This document shows, piece after piece, positions 1-5,621 of a DNA stretch of 5,621 bases; position 1 is the stretch's first letter, and each line of letters opens with the position of its first letter. This DNA comes from Acidobacteriota bacterium (GTDB taxonomy: Bacteria > Acidobacteriota > Terriglobia > Terriglobales > Acidobacteriaceae), in the NCBI GenBank assembly GCA_021811745.1, contig JAJZNH010000196.1:1-5621 (forward strand), given 5' to 3'. The notes under the pieces were generated by a model, which was not told where the DNA came from, ran no database searches, and worked only from the letters and a program-made list of their open reading frames with translations. The position numbers and the translations under genes were made by a program.

Positions 1-238
1 ACCTTCTTTCCTGAACAACCGCGTGCCTATTTGATGTCGATCCGGTCCACGCCGGTTGCACGAAAGTCACGTCGTTATGCCTGCGACGCATAACGGTCTC
101 CCTGGAATTCATTGGACGCAGAAGCACGGGACTGAGCATGATGGGCCGTAGAGAGCTACTAGGCGGTGGGTCTATTCAGGCTGTTGGACGCCAAGCCGCA
201 GACTCCTTCACGCATGTCGAAATCACACGAGGTGCACA
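1..238. other. Left-edge region without a confident gene
   Basis: No complete gene is supported here. Two partial readings compete. On the plus strand a frame is open from base 1 to a TAA at 91-93, giving about 30 residues that could be the C-terminal tail of a gene lying to the left; I do not recognise it. On the minus strand a frame opens at an ATG at 91-89, preceded by the strong ribosome-binding-like AGGGAG (103-98) with a 6-nt gap, and runs leftward off the window; I do not recognise that product either. Both overlap the inverted repeat at 73-95. Bases 113-238 would hold the promoter of the alpA-like gene, but I see no clear -35/-10 pair. Confidence 0.4.
73..95. repeat. Perfect 8-bp inverted repeat, possible operator or hairpin
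   Basis: CGTTATGC at 73-80 is matched exactly by its reverse complement GCATAACG at 88-95, separated by 7 bases. No T-run follows on either strand, so a classical Rho-independent terminator is not supported. The position upstream of the alpA-like gene, and across a possible leftward start codon at 91, suits a regulator-binding site. This is inference from position and symmetry only. Confidence 0.5.
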
Positions 239-586
239 ATGCCAGATGTTCACTTTGAGAGAGGTTCCGCTCCGCATGTCAACCGTCAGAAAAATAGCCG
301 CTGGAAGCCCTCGGTCAGCAGCGGTGACAAGAAGCCACCTAAGCGCGAAATACCGGCATCATCTGATACATCTCAGGCATCAGGCGCTTTGGATGATGTC
401 ACATTTGTGCGGTTGCCGGAGGTCAAAGCCATCACGGGACTCTCGAAGACAAGTATCTATGAGCTGATTCGGGCAAACAGTTTTCCTCCGCCGGTCCGGA
501 TAGGATCGCGGTCCGTTGCCTGGATTAAGGTTGAGATTCGAGAGTGGGCTCTGGATCGCGTGCGGGAATCTCGCGTCGTTGCATGA
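239..586 (+). CDS. AlpA-family DNA-binding regulator (MerR-like helix-turn-helix)
   Basis: This small DNA-binding protein of 115 residues resembles the AlpA/excisionase-like regulators carried by P4-type prophages and islands. In that family AlpA activates integrase expression and so promotes excision. The core is at residues 57-108: VRLPEVKAITGLSKTSIYEL gives the helix-turn-helix, followed by the FPPPVRIGSRSVAW wing and the EIREWALDR helix that typify the family. The N-terminal 50 residues are polar, basic and probably disordered. Most family members are about 60-90 residues, so this extension is unusual. The ATG at 239 is preceded by GAGGTG (229-234) with a 4-nt gap, which supports it. A TTG at 389 would give a 65-residue protein of typical size and cannot be excluded. 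The gene converges on the integrase gene, with 30 bases between the two stop codons and no clear terminator there. Family assignment is confident; its target is inferred. Confidence 0.85.
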   Translation: MPDVHFERGSAPHVNRQKNSRWKPSVSSGDKKPPKREIPASSDTSQASGALDDVTFVRLPEVKAITGLSKTSIYELIRANSFPPPVRIGSRSVAWIKVEIREWALDRVRESRVVA

Positions 587-616
587 CTCGCAGAGGCGAT
601 ACCCACTCATGGCTCC

Positions 617-1858
617 TCATTTTGCGCGAGGCGTCTTGTCTGAGTGTCCCAGGCCTTTCGCCATCTGGGAGTCCAGGTAATCGGCCCACCACTGCATCAT
701 CGCGGAACGCTGGTTCAGGTACTTCGCATGATTGTAGGCAGCGGCGACTTTGTTGCGCTTTTGATGAGCGAGTTGCAACTCGATATGCTCGTCCCCAAAT
801 TCATTTTCGTGAAGGATGGTGGACGCCAGACCGCGAAAGCCGTGACCGGTCATGCGGCCCTTGTAGCCGAGGCGATAGAGCGCAAACAGAATCGTATTGT
901 TACTCATCGGCCTGTTCTTATCTTTCGCTCCAGAGAACACGAACCTTCCTGTTCCCGTAAGCAGTTTCAACGCTCGGAGCACTTCCACCGCCTGCCGCGA
1001 TAAGGGCACTATGTGAGGCGTATCCATTTTCATCCGCTCGGCGGGAATGTCCCACCGAGCGTTTTCAAGATTGAACTCCTGCCATTCGGCCTCGATCAAT
1101 TCGGACGTGCGAACAAACGTGTATGCCAGCAGCCGCATAGCAAGGCGAGTGAGCGCGTCGCCTTCATAGCCTTGCATTCGAACCAGCAAAGTCGGCAGCT
1201 CCCTGGCATCTACACGAGCAAAGTTTTCCGAACTGCCCTCGGCAAGAATGTCGCTTGGCTTGAAATCGGTAGCGGGATTACGACTGGCGAGGCCATGCGC
1301 AATCGCATATCGGAAGATCTGGCCCGTTGTCTCGTGCGCTCGCTTCGCAACATCTCTCGCACCGCGGCCTTCGATGGCGATCATCAGTGTGCGGATATCG
1401 GCGGCGTTCACGTCGTCAATGAACTTGTGTCCAAAAGCCGGAAATACGTCAGCTTCCAGGCGCCGCAGAACGTAATCGGCATGGCGGGGAGACTTACCGA
1501 CAGACCACCATTTCCACCACTTCCGTGCGATCTTCTCAAAGCTGCTTTCGGCCTGACGCTGCACGGCCTCGGCTTCTCGCTGCCGAGATTCCGCCTCAGC
1601 TTTGCGCTCCGCCATCGGATCGATTCCGGCCTCCAGCTTCTTGCGCTCGGCGAACTGTCGCTCACGCGCCTGACCTAAACTCACGATGGGGTACTCGCCG
1701 ATGGCCATCAGCTTTTCCTTACCGTCAAAGCGGTAACGCCACCGCCAGAGTTTCGATCCATTGGGATTGACTAGCAAGAAGAGCCCGTCACGGTCGTATA
1801 CCTTGAAAGGCTTCTCGTTTGGCTTCAGTGTCCGAACCGAAGAGTCCGACAGCGCCAT
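617..1858 (-). CDS. int: P4-family tyrosine integrase (site-specific recombinase)
   Basis: This 413-residue recombinase catalyses strand exchange between the element and a chromosomal tRNA-type att site. An N-terminal arm-binding domain of the DUF4102 type spans about residues 2-80 (VYDRDGLFLLVNPNGSKLW, then IGEYPIVSLGQAR). A charged Ala/Glu/Arg-rich helical linker follows at 82-107, then a SAM-like core-binding domain at about 108-195 and the catalytic domain at about 215-395. Catalytic residues are all visible: R250 in FVRTSE, probable K277, H339 and R342 in HGFR, H365 in LAHQ, and nucleophile Y375 in AAYNHA. The C-terminal MMQWWADYLD is a family hallmark. Length is normal and there is no frameshift. 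I chose the ATG at 1858 because GGAG (1869-1866) lies 7 nt upstream and the protein then begins MALSDSSVRTLKP, as in relatives. An in-frame ATG at 1930 would only translate the leader repeats. The gene starts about 195 bases past the tRNA-Gln 3' end and reads away from it, the usual arrangement for tRNA-targeting islands. Confidence 0.95.
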   Translation of the reverse strand: MALSDSSVRTLKPNEKPFKVYDRDGLFLLVNPNGSKLWRWRYRFDGKEKLMAIGEYPIVSLGQARERQFAERKKLEAGIDPMAERKAEAESRQREAEAVQRQAESSFEKIARKWWKWWSVGKSPRHADYVLRRLEADVFPAFGHKFIDDVNAADIRTLMIAIEGRGARDVAKRAHETTGQIFRYAIAHGLASRNPATDFKPSDILAEGSSENFARVDARELPTLLVRMQGYEGDALTRLAMRLLAYTFVRTSELIEAEWQEFNLENARWDIPAERMKMDTPHIVPLSRQAVEVLRALKLLTGTGRFVFSGAKDKNRPMSNNTILFALYRLGYKGRMTGHGFRGLASTILHENEFGDEHIELQLAHQKRNKVAAAYNHAKYLNQRSAMMQWWADYLDSQMAKGLGHSDKTPRAK

Positions 1859-1865
1859 AATCCAG

Positions 1866-1869
1866 CTCC
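1866..1869 (-). promoter_or_regulatory. Ribosome-binding site deciding the integrase start
   Basis: The minus strand reads GGAG, then 7 bases, then the ATG at 1858-1856. This is a well-spaced Shine-Dalgarno sequence and favours the 413-residue integrase over the 24-residue-longer reading from 1930. Confidence 0.65.
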
Positions 1870-1884
1870 AGAGGCTGATTTGGA

Positions 1885-1929
1885 CGATACCCCACCTTCC
1901 CGGGGTTTCGTACCCCCAAATATACCCCA
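1885..1929 (-). repeat. Three GGGGTA-type direct repeats in the integrase leader
   Basis: Read on the minus strand, short G-rich motifs recur in the same orientation: TGGGGTATA (1929-1921), TGGGGGTACG (1918-1909) and TGGGGTATCG (1894-1885). Their GTA cores are offset by about 12 and 23 bases, near one and two helical turns. Short direct repeats between an integrase gene and its tRNA att site are commonly arm-type integrase-binding sites, and they may also allow the integrase to repress its own promoter. The repeats are seen directly; the binding role is inference. Confidence 0.5.
1902..1916. repeat. Short inverted repeat in the integrase leader
   Basis: GGGGT at 1902-1906 is the reverse complement of ACCCC at 1912-1916, with a 5-base loop. 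It sits within the middle GGGGTA repeat and about 45 bases upstream of the integrase start codon, so it would be in the 5' leader. It could be a small hairpin, or one arm-type site meeting an opposed half-site. There is no T-run to make it a terminator. Confidence 0.35.
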
Positions 1930-2023
1930 CTTTCAGGCTGGCTCAAAACGCACCTCTAGGACCTCAGCCAAACGCCAAGTCTTAACAAATGCTTTATTTT
2001 CAATAGATTTTCTAGTTCGGGAT

Positions 2024-2039
2024 GGTACGGAGAGGTACG
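2024..2039 (+). repeat. Tandem GGTACG direct repeat next to the tRNA 3' end
   Basis: GGTACG occurs at 2024-2029 and again at 2034-2039, exactly 10 bases apart, only 15 bases before the tRNA 3' end. The same hexamer occurs on the opposite strand at 1914-1909 inside the integrase leader repeats. The helical-turn spacing suits paired protein-binding sites flanking the recombination core. That role is inferred. Confidence 0.45.
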
Positions 2040-2053
2040 AGGAAGTCCATAAT

Positions 2054-2081
2054 TGGCTGCCCCCCAGGGATTCCAACCCCG
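2054..2081 (-). other. Probable attachment site core (tRNA-Gln T-arm to CCA)
   Basis: The tRNA end nearest the integrase is its 3' end. P4-type integrases typically recombine in this part of a tRNA gene, and the incoming element supplies an identical segment so the tRNA stays intact. The likely crossover segment therefore lies within the T-arm, the 3' acceptor strand and CCA. Exact limits cannot be seen because no second copy is present in the window; the partner repeat should be at the far left end of the element. Confidence 0.45.
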
Positions 2082-2127
2082 ATATGCTGATCCAGAGTCA
2101 GCTGTCCTACCATTGAACGAGGGGGCA
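2054..2127 (-). tRNA. tRNA-Gln, anticodon CTG, with encoded CCA
   Basis: The minus strand folds into a complete cloverleaf of 71 nt plus CCA. The acceptor stem TGCCCCC (2127-2121) pairs fully with GGGGGCA (2064-2058). The D-arm is GTT/GAC around a GG-containing loop. The anticodon stem GCTGA/TCAGC encloses the 7-nt loop CTCTGGA with anticodon CTG, which reads glutamine codon CAG. The T-stem CGGGG/CCCTG encloses TTGGAAT, with one G-T pair. The discriminator is G, followed by an encoded CCA at 2056-2054. The loop TTGGAAT differs from the usual TTCGAAT by one base, a possible deviation in an otherwise sound gene. It probably serves as the integration site of the element to the left, and it appears intact. 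Confidence 0.95.
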
Positions 2128-2160
2128 GCAAGCGCGAGGGTTGCGGCTCATCTTGCCGCC

Positions 2161-2166
2161 GTTATA
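2161..2166 (-). promoter_or_regulatory. Possible -10 box of the tRNA-Gln promoter
   Basis: TATAAC on the minus strand (2166-2161) lies 33 bases upstream of the mature tRNA 5' end, a sensible distance for a short 5' leader. No good TTGACA-like -35 box is found at 16-18 bases further upstream, so the call is weak. The tRNA could also be reached by read-through from the ybbA-ybbP operon, since no clear terminator separates them. Confidence 0.3.
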
Positions 2167-2232
2167 GCCACGGGCACAGCGGAACGCCGGGCGCCGTAGG
2201 CCAACTTGTTCATCATAAGTGGATTCACCGCC

Positions 2233-2245
2233 CGGGTCAAACCCG
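2233..2245. repeat. Small inverted repeat between permease gene and tRNA
   Basis: CGGGT at 2233-2237 pairs with ACCCG at 2241-2245 around a 3-base loop. It lies about 80 bases beyond the permease stop codon. Without a following T-run on the minus strand it is not a convincing intrinsic terminator, although it could be a weak or Rho-assisted one. Confidence 0.3.
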
Positions 2246-2284
2246 ACTGGCCGTACTCGCCACGCCTGAACGGATGCTCCAACA

Positions 2285-2310
2285 TGCGCATTCTGCATCT
2301 GCATTGCGCA
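2285..2310. repeat. Nested repeat downstream of the permease stop
   Basis: The self-complementary hexamer TGCGCA appears at 2285-2290 and 2305-2310, flanking a tandem duplication of TCTGCA at 2292-2303. The two outer copies can pair as a 6-bp stem. It begins 15 bases past the permease stop and could act as a transcript-end structure. No T-run follows, so a Rho-independent terminator is not supported. Confidence 0.35.
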
Positions 2311-2325
2311 CTTTGGAAGGGCAGG

Positions 2326-4893
2326 TCACTCCTCGCGCAGGACTTCCAGCGGCCGAAGTCCGAGAATCCGGTAGCTCGCCAGCCACCCTGTCGCTGTGGC
2401 CAGTACTGCCGTCCCCGCCAATGCAATCAGCCCCGGCGCCCACTCGATCTGAAAGGCCACATCGAACCTGCGCAGCAGCACGCGCGTCAGCAGGTTGGCA
2501 AACACCACGCCCACCGCGCCAGCCAGCAATCCCAGCACGCTGAATTCCACGCTGAATGTGCGCACGATCCTCATGCGTGTCGCTCCAAGCGTCTTCAGAA
2601 CTACCGCCTCACGCGTTCTTTTGAAGCGCGTGCTGGCGATGCTCGAAGCCAAAATGGTCAGTCCGGCCAGAATCGAAAAGCCCGCGAGCAACCGTACTAC
2701 AAGCGTGATCTGGTTTACGACGCTTTCAATGCGTACCAGCACGTCGGCCACGTTAACCACTGAAACCGTGGGATACGCCGTAAATAAGGCCCGCTCCAGT
2801 TCCCCTACCTGTTGCGGATCAACGTGCGTCCCTCCATACCAGATGGAAACCTGATCCTTGAGCTGTCCCGATGGCAGTACGAACCCCACACGCGCACCCA
2901 GGTGCTGCCCGTCGGCGCGATACACCGCCGCTACCTTCAGCGTGCGAACATTGCCGCCTGTCTCCAATTCCATAGCGGAACCCACGCCAAGGTGCAGCCG
3001 ATGTGCAGCGCCTTCGCTGACCGCCAACTCCGGCGCATTCGCGTCTCTCCACCACTTACCCTGCGTCACCTTGTCGCCCGCCGGTGGCGCATCGGCCCAG
3101 CTTAGTTCCGCATTCTCCAGCATCCGCCGCGGGAAGTGACGGCCTTTCATCTCTGCCACTGGCTGGCCATTGACCGAGATAAATCGCCCCGCCACCACCG
3201 GTAGCAATTCCAATGCCTGCGTCACGCCCGGCTGCCGTTCAAGAAGTTGCTTGACGCCCTTGACCTCATCGGCTCTCATATCCACGAGAAAGATATTCGG
3301 CAGCTTGGGCGAGGCAGTCTCGCGCAGATCGCGCAGCAGTCCCAACTGCATCAGGTAAACCGCAAGAATCAACATGACGCCCGTGCCCAGAGCCGCCATC
3401 ACCGCGGCCGACTGGTTCCCCGGCCGGTAGAGGTTGGCCAGCCCATGCCGCAGCGATGAGGGCAGGCGCAGGCGTACGCGGCCGAGCAGCAAATGCAGCG
3501 CCTTCAACACCGCCAGCGCCAGCAGCAGGAGCACTACCAACGCGCTGGTAAAGAGCACGGCGAACCACGTACCCACTTTCGCTGAGTCGGAGAGAGCCCA
3601 GGCGATTCCGCCCAATGCCAGCACCACCACAGCGGAAAGTCCCATTTGCAGGCGCCGCGCCCAGCAGCGCGCAAGCCAGCCGCCAACGCCCGCAGGCCCC
3701 GCTTCCACCAGCCTGCGCAAAACCAGCACCGGGCGCACGCCACGCACATCCAACAGCGGCGGCAGGCAGAAGAGCACCGTCGTCAGCAATCCGGTTCCCA
3801 GGCCGGCCAGCGCGGATTCCCATGGAAATCTGAACGCTGCATGAATTGCAAGCAGCTTCCCGAAGGCCGCCGGCAGGGCCGCCATCACACCGATGCCCGC
3901 TGCCGTGCCCAGCAGGGCTCCGGCCATCCCCAGGCCGAGCGTCTGCAGCAGAAAGATGCGCAGCAGATCAGCCGACCCGGCGCCCATCGCTTTCAGAATG
4001 GCCAGCATGTCCATGCGCTGCTCCAGGTGAGCATGCATGGCCATAGCCACGCCGATCGCTCCCAGCACCATTGCCACCAGGCAGATCAGGCTCAACATGC
4101 CCGTTGCATGATCCAGGCCGCGGGTAAGCGCCGGATTGCCCTCGCGATAGTCCATGACCTGCGCTTCAGGCAGGGCAGCTTCCACCTGCTTGCGCAGCGC
4201 TACCGGGTCCACCGTATCGGGCAACTTCATCAGCAAGCGCTCGCTTGCCCGGCTTCCCGGAGCCAGCAGATCTGTTTGCGCCAGCGCCGCCTGCGAGATC
4301 ATCACGCGTGGTCCCAGTCCCAGGCTGGCGCTGATCCGGTCCGGCTCCTCGGTGATCACAGCGGCAATCCTGAATTGCCTGCCGCCCAACCGCAACGTCT
4401 GGCCGACATGCGCTTTGAGCCGGATCAGAAATTCATCCGCCACCACGGCCGAGTTGCCGCGCAGAGCATCCTGCAGGCCCATCGCCGGGTGCAGTTCCAC
4501 CTTTCCGTAATAGGGATACTCACTCGGATTCACGGCCTTCAGCGATACCAGCAATGGCACCGGGTCCGGCGGCACTGACGCCATTGAAACCGTCTCGGTT
4601 ACCCAGGTGGAACGAATGCCGCCGCCCGCCTGCCGTAAAACCGCCGCAATCTTGCTGTTCTCTTCCGCGGTAGGCTGGTGAAAGATCCGCGCGCTCAGAT
4701 CCCCGGCCATGAGCGAACGCGCCTCTGAGTTCAATGTCTGCCGGAAGCTGCCGCTTAGCCCGCGCACGCCCACCAGCGCCGCAACGCCGATCGCCACTGA
4801 CAGCACGACAAAGCCAAACTTCCCCGGCGCAGACTTCAGATCCCGCCAGCCGATGGCTGCGGCGCGTTTCCAGCTCAATGCGCGTTTAGCCAT
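2326..4893 (-). CDS. ybbP: FtsX/YbbP-family ABC transporter permease
   Basis: This 855-residue inner-membrane protein has the double-FtsX layout of YbbP, related to LolC/LolE and MacB permeases. Predicted membrane segments are near residues 26-46, 264-287, 312-345, 360-382, 417-434, 442-465, 496-520, 724-752, 781-808 and 818-840, about ten in all. Two large extracytoplasmic domains lie at about 47-263 and 521-723. The cytoplasmic coupling motifs are EQRMDMLAILKAMGAG (291-306) and FKRTREAVVLKTLGATRMR (757-775), one in each half. Length matches the family (about 800-850). I chose the ATG at 4893 because it gives MAKRALSWKRAAAIGWRDLK and overlaps the ATPase stop by 8 nt; an ATG at 4971 would lie well inside the ATPase gene. 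The overlap implies translational coupling. YbbP partners YbbA; the transported substrate is not firmly known, and a role in lipid or lipoprotein extraction or export is only suggested by relatives. The gene is intact. Confidence 0.9.
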   Translation of the reverse strand: MAKRALSWKRAAAIGWRDLKSAPGKFGFVVLSVAIGVAALVGVRGLSGSFRQTLNSEARSLMAGDLSARIFHQPTAEENSKIAAVLRQAGGGIRSTWVTETVSMASVPPDPVPLLVSLKAVNPSEYPYYGKVELHPAMGLQDALRGNSAVVADEFLIRLKAHVGQTLRLGGRQFRIAAVITEEPDRISASLGLGPRVMISQAALAQTDLLAPGSRASERLLMKLPDTVDPVALRKQVEAALPEAQVMDYREGNPALTRGLDHATGMLSLICLVAMVLGAIGVAMAMHAHLEQRMDMLAILKAMGAGSADLLRIFLLQTLGLGMAGALLGTAAGIGVMAALPAAFGKLLAIHAAFRFPWESALAGLGTGLLTTVLFCLPPLLDVRGVRPVLVLRRLVEAGPAGVGGWLARCWARRLQMGLSAVVVLALGGIAWALSDSAKVGTWFAVLFTSALVVLLLLALAVLKALHLLLGRVRLRLPSSLRHGLANLYRPGNQSAAVMAALGTGVMLILAVYLMQLGLLRDLRETASPKLPNIFLVDMRADEVKGVKQLLERQPGVTQALELLPVVAGRFISVNGQPVAEMKGRHFPRRMLENAELSWADAPPAGDKVTQGKWWRDANAPELAVSEGAAHRLHLGVGSAMELETGGNVRTLKVAAVYRADGQHLGARVGFVLPSGQLKDQVSIWYGGTHVDPQQVGELERALFTAYPTVSVVNVADVLVRIESVVNQITLVVRLLAGFSILAGLTILASSIASTRFKRTREAVVLKTLGATRMRIVRTFSVEFSVLGLLAGAVGVVFANLLTRVLLRRFDVAFQIEWAPGLIALAGTAVLATATGWLASYRILGLRPLEVLREE

Positions 4894-5611
4894 GCTGTTC
4901 CCGCCCGGCCGCCGCTGCCGATTCCCGCAATGAGTCCGTACAAGGCAGGCTGTCCTCGACCACCCTTCCATCCTTCAGCACAATCCTGCGGTCTGCATGG
5001 CTGGCCACCTCGGGGTCATGCGTCACCAGCACCAGCGTGGTTCCCGCACGCCGCTTTCGTTCCAGCAGCAGGTTCAGCACGTGTCGCCCATTCTCTGAGT
5101 CCAGATTGCCGGTCGGCTCATCGGCCATCACGATTGGCGGTTCTACTACAAATGCCCGTGCCAGCGCCACGCGCTGCTGCTCGCCGCCTGAAAGCTGCAC
5201 GGGGTAATGGTCCATGCGCTCGCCCAGCCCAACTTCTTCAAGCAGCTTTCGTGCAGTTGCAAGCCCATTTCCCTCCACATTCAATTCGTAGGGCAACAGC
5301 ACGTTTTCCAGCGCGGTGAGCGTCTGGATCAGCTGATACGACTGAAAGACAAACCCGATCTTGCGACCGCGCACTTCCGCCAGCTCCGCTTCGGCCAGAT
5401 TGTGTATCGGCACGCCATCCAGCCAGATCTCGCCTTCACTCGGCGAATCAAGCCCGGCCAGCAGGCCGAGCAGCGTACTCTTCCCGCTGCCGCTTGCGCC
5501 CACAATCGCAACAAACTGGCCGGTAGGAATGGCAAGCGAGATTCCCTTCAGAATCTCGATGCGTCGCCCACCATTCTGAATCCACCTGCTCGCATTCCGA
5601 ACTTCAATCAC
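4886..5611 (-). CDS. ybbA: YbbA-type ABC transporter ATP-binding protein
   Basis: This 241-residue cytoplasmic ATPase belongs to the MacB/LolD/YbbA group and should power the permease encoded next. All nucleotide-binding motifs are present: Walker A GASGSGKST at 38-46 (K44), Q-loop Q90 in FVFQSYQL, signature LSGGEQQR at 140-147, Walker B IVMADE at 160-165 with catalytic E165, D-loop LD at 170-171 and H-loop H198 in VTHD. The phrases FVFQSYQLIQTLTALENV and ADEPTGNLDSENG are typical of the YbbA/LolD/MacB group, and the YbbP-like neighbour favours YbbA. The start at 5611 is a GTG giving MIEVRNAS, a normal N-terminus for the family. Only 10 bases lie upstream in the window and the frame stays open there, so an earlier start is possible. 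The polar Ala/Glu/Arg tail after about 220 is longer than in E. coli YbbA. The stop codon lies inside the start region of the permease gene. The promoter is outside the window. Confidence 0.93.
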   Translation of the reverse strand: MIEVRNASRWIQNGGRRIEILKGISLAIPTGQFVAIVGASGSGKSTLLGLLAGLDSPSEGEIWLDGVPIHNLAEAELAEVRGRKIGFVFQSYQLIQTLTALENVLLPYELNVEGNGLATARKLLEEVGLGERMDHYPVQLSGGEQQRVALARAFVVEPPIVMADEPTGNLDSENGRHVLNLLLERKRRAGTTLVLVTHDPEVASHADRRIVLKDGRVVEDSLPCTDSLRESAAAAGREQHG

Positions 5612-5621
5612 TCTGCCGGCC

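Noticed and set aside
138..467. 109-residue plus-strand reading frame overlapping alpA
   Set aside because: It overlaps the recognisable AlpA-like gene in another frame, and its product shows no recognisable domain.
1013..1678. 221-residue reading frame antisense to the integrase
   Set aside because: It lies entirely opposite a gene with all catalytic motifs; its translation is a shadow with no domain signature.
1859..1930. N-terminal extension of the integrase from an ATG at 1930
   Set aside because: The extra 24 residues only translate the G-rich leader repeats (GYIWGYETPGRWG), and the ATG at 1858 has a well-placed GGAG and a family-typical N-terminus.
1975..2003. Integrase promoter with TTGAAA (2003-1998) as the -35 box
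   Set aside because: The stretch is AT-rich, but no acceptable -10 hexamer lies 16-18 bases downstream, so I do not place a promoter.
2233..2310. Rho-independent terminator for the ybbA-ybbP operon
   Set aside because: The stems are only 5-6 bp and neither is followed by a T-run on the minus strand.
3646..4578. 310-residue reading frame antisense to the permease
   Set aside because: It is rich in Gln, His, Arg and Ala, as expected of a shadow of a GC-rich membrane-protein gene, and has no recognisable motif.
4894..4971. N-terminal extension of the permease from an ATG at 4971
   Set aside because: It would overlap the ATPase gene by 86 bases, and the residues do not resemble a permease start; the ATG at 4893 gives the usual short overlap.
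1..5621. CRISPR array, transposase or insertion sequence
   Set aside because: No regularly spaced repeats of suitable length, no transposase-like product and no terminal inverted repeats were seen.

Overview
The window joins the end of an integrated mobile element to ordinary chromosome, with a glutamine tRNA gene as the boundary. The right half (about 2054-5621) looks like host backbone. It holds tRNA-Gln(CTG) and a two-gene ABC transporter operon of the YbbA-YbbP type, all reading leftward on the minus strand. The left half (about 1-2053) looks like a genomic island or satellite-type element. It holds a P4-family tyrosine integrase, whose gene starts about 195 bases beyond the 3' end of the tRNA, and a small AlpA-type regulator convergent with it. 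The rest of the element and its distal att copy lie to the left, outside the window.

The organism is a fairly GC-rich bacterium with a Gram-negative-type transporter. The ybbA and ybbP products and the YbbA-YbbP order suggest a Gram-negative lineage. My loose impression is Acidobacteriota or Proteobacteria, but nothing here fixes the taxon. Sampled stretches of the permease gene reach about 75% GC, against about 53% in a sampled stretch of the integrase gene, which fits a boundary between host and acquired DNA.

Layout: 1-238 has no convincing complete gene. It contains a perfect 8-bp inverted repeat (73-95) and a possible leftward gene start at 91. 239-586 (+) is alpA-like. 617-1858 (-) is the integrase, complete with all expected catalytic residues. 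1859-2053 is the integrase leader and presumed att region, with five GGTAY-type short repeats. 2054-2127 (-) is tRNA-Gln with an encoded CCA. 2128-2325 is intergenic, with a possible tRNA promoter and short repeats. 2326-4893 (-) is the ybbP-like permease. 4886-5611 (-) is the ybbA-like ATPase, overlapping the permease start by 8 nt.

Functionally, the integrase would recombine the element into the 3' end of the tRNA gene, and the AlpA-like protein would control integrase expression or excision. The ABC ATPase and its double-FtsX permease would form one membrane complex. I do not see a new multi-gene system inside the window. The most useful lead is that this is the integration end of an island whose cargo lies immediately to the left.
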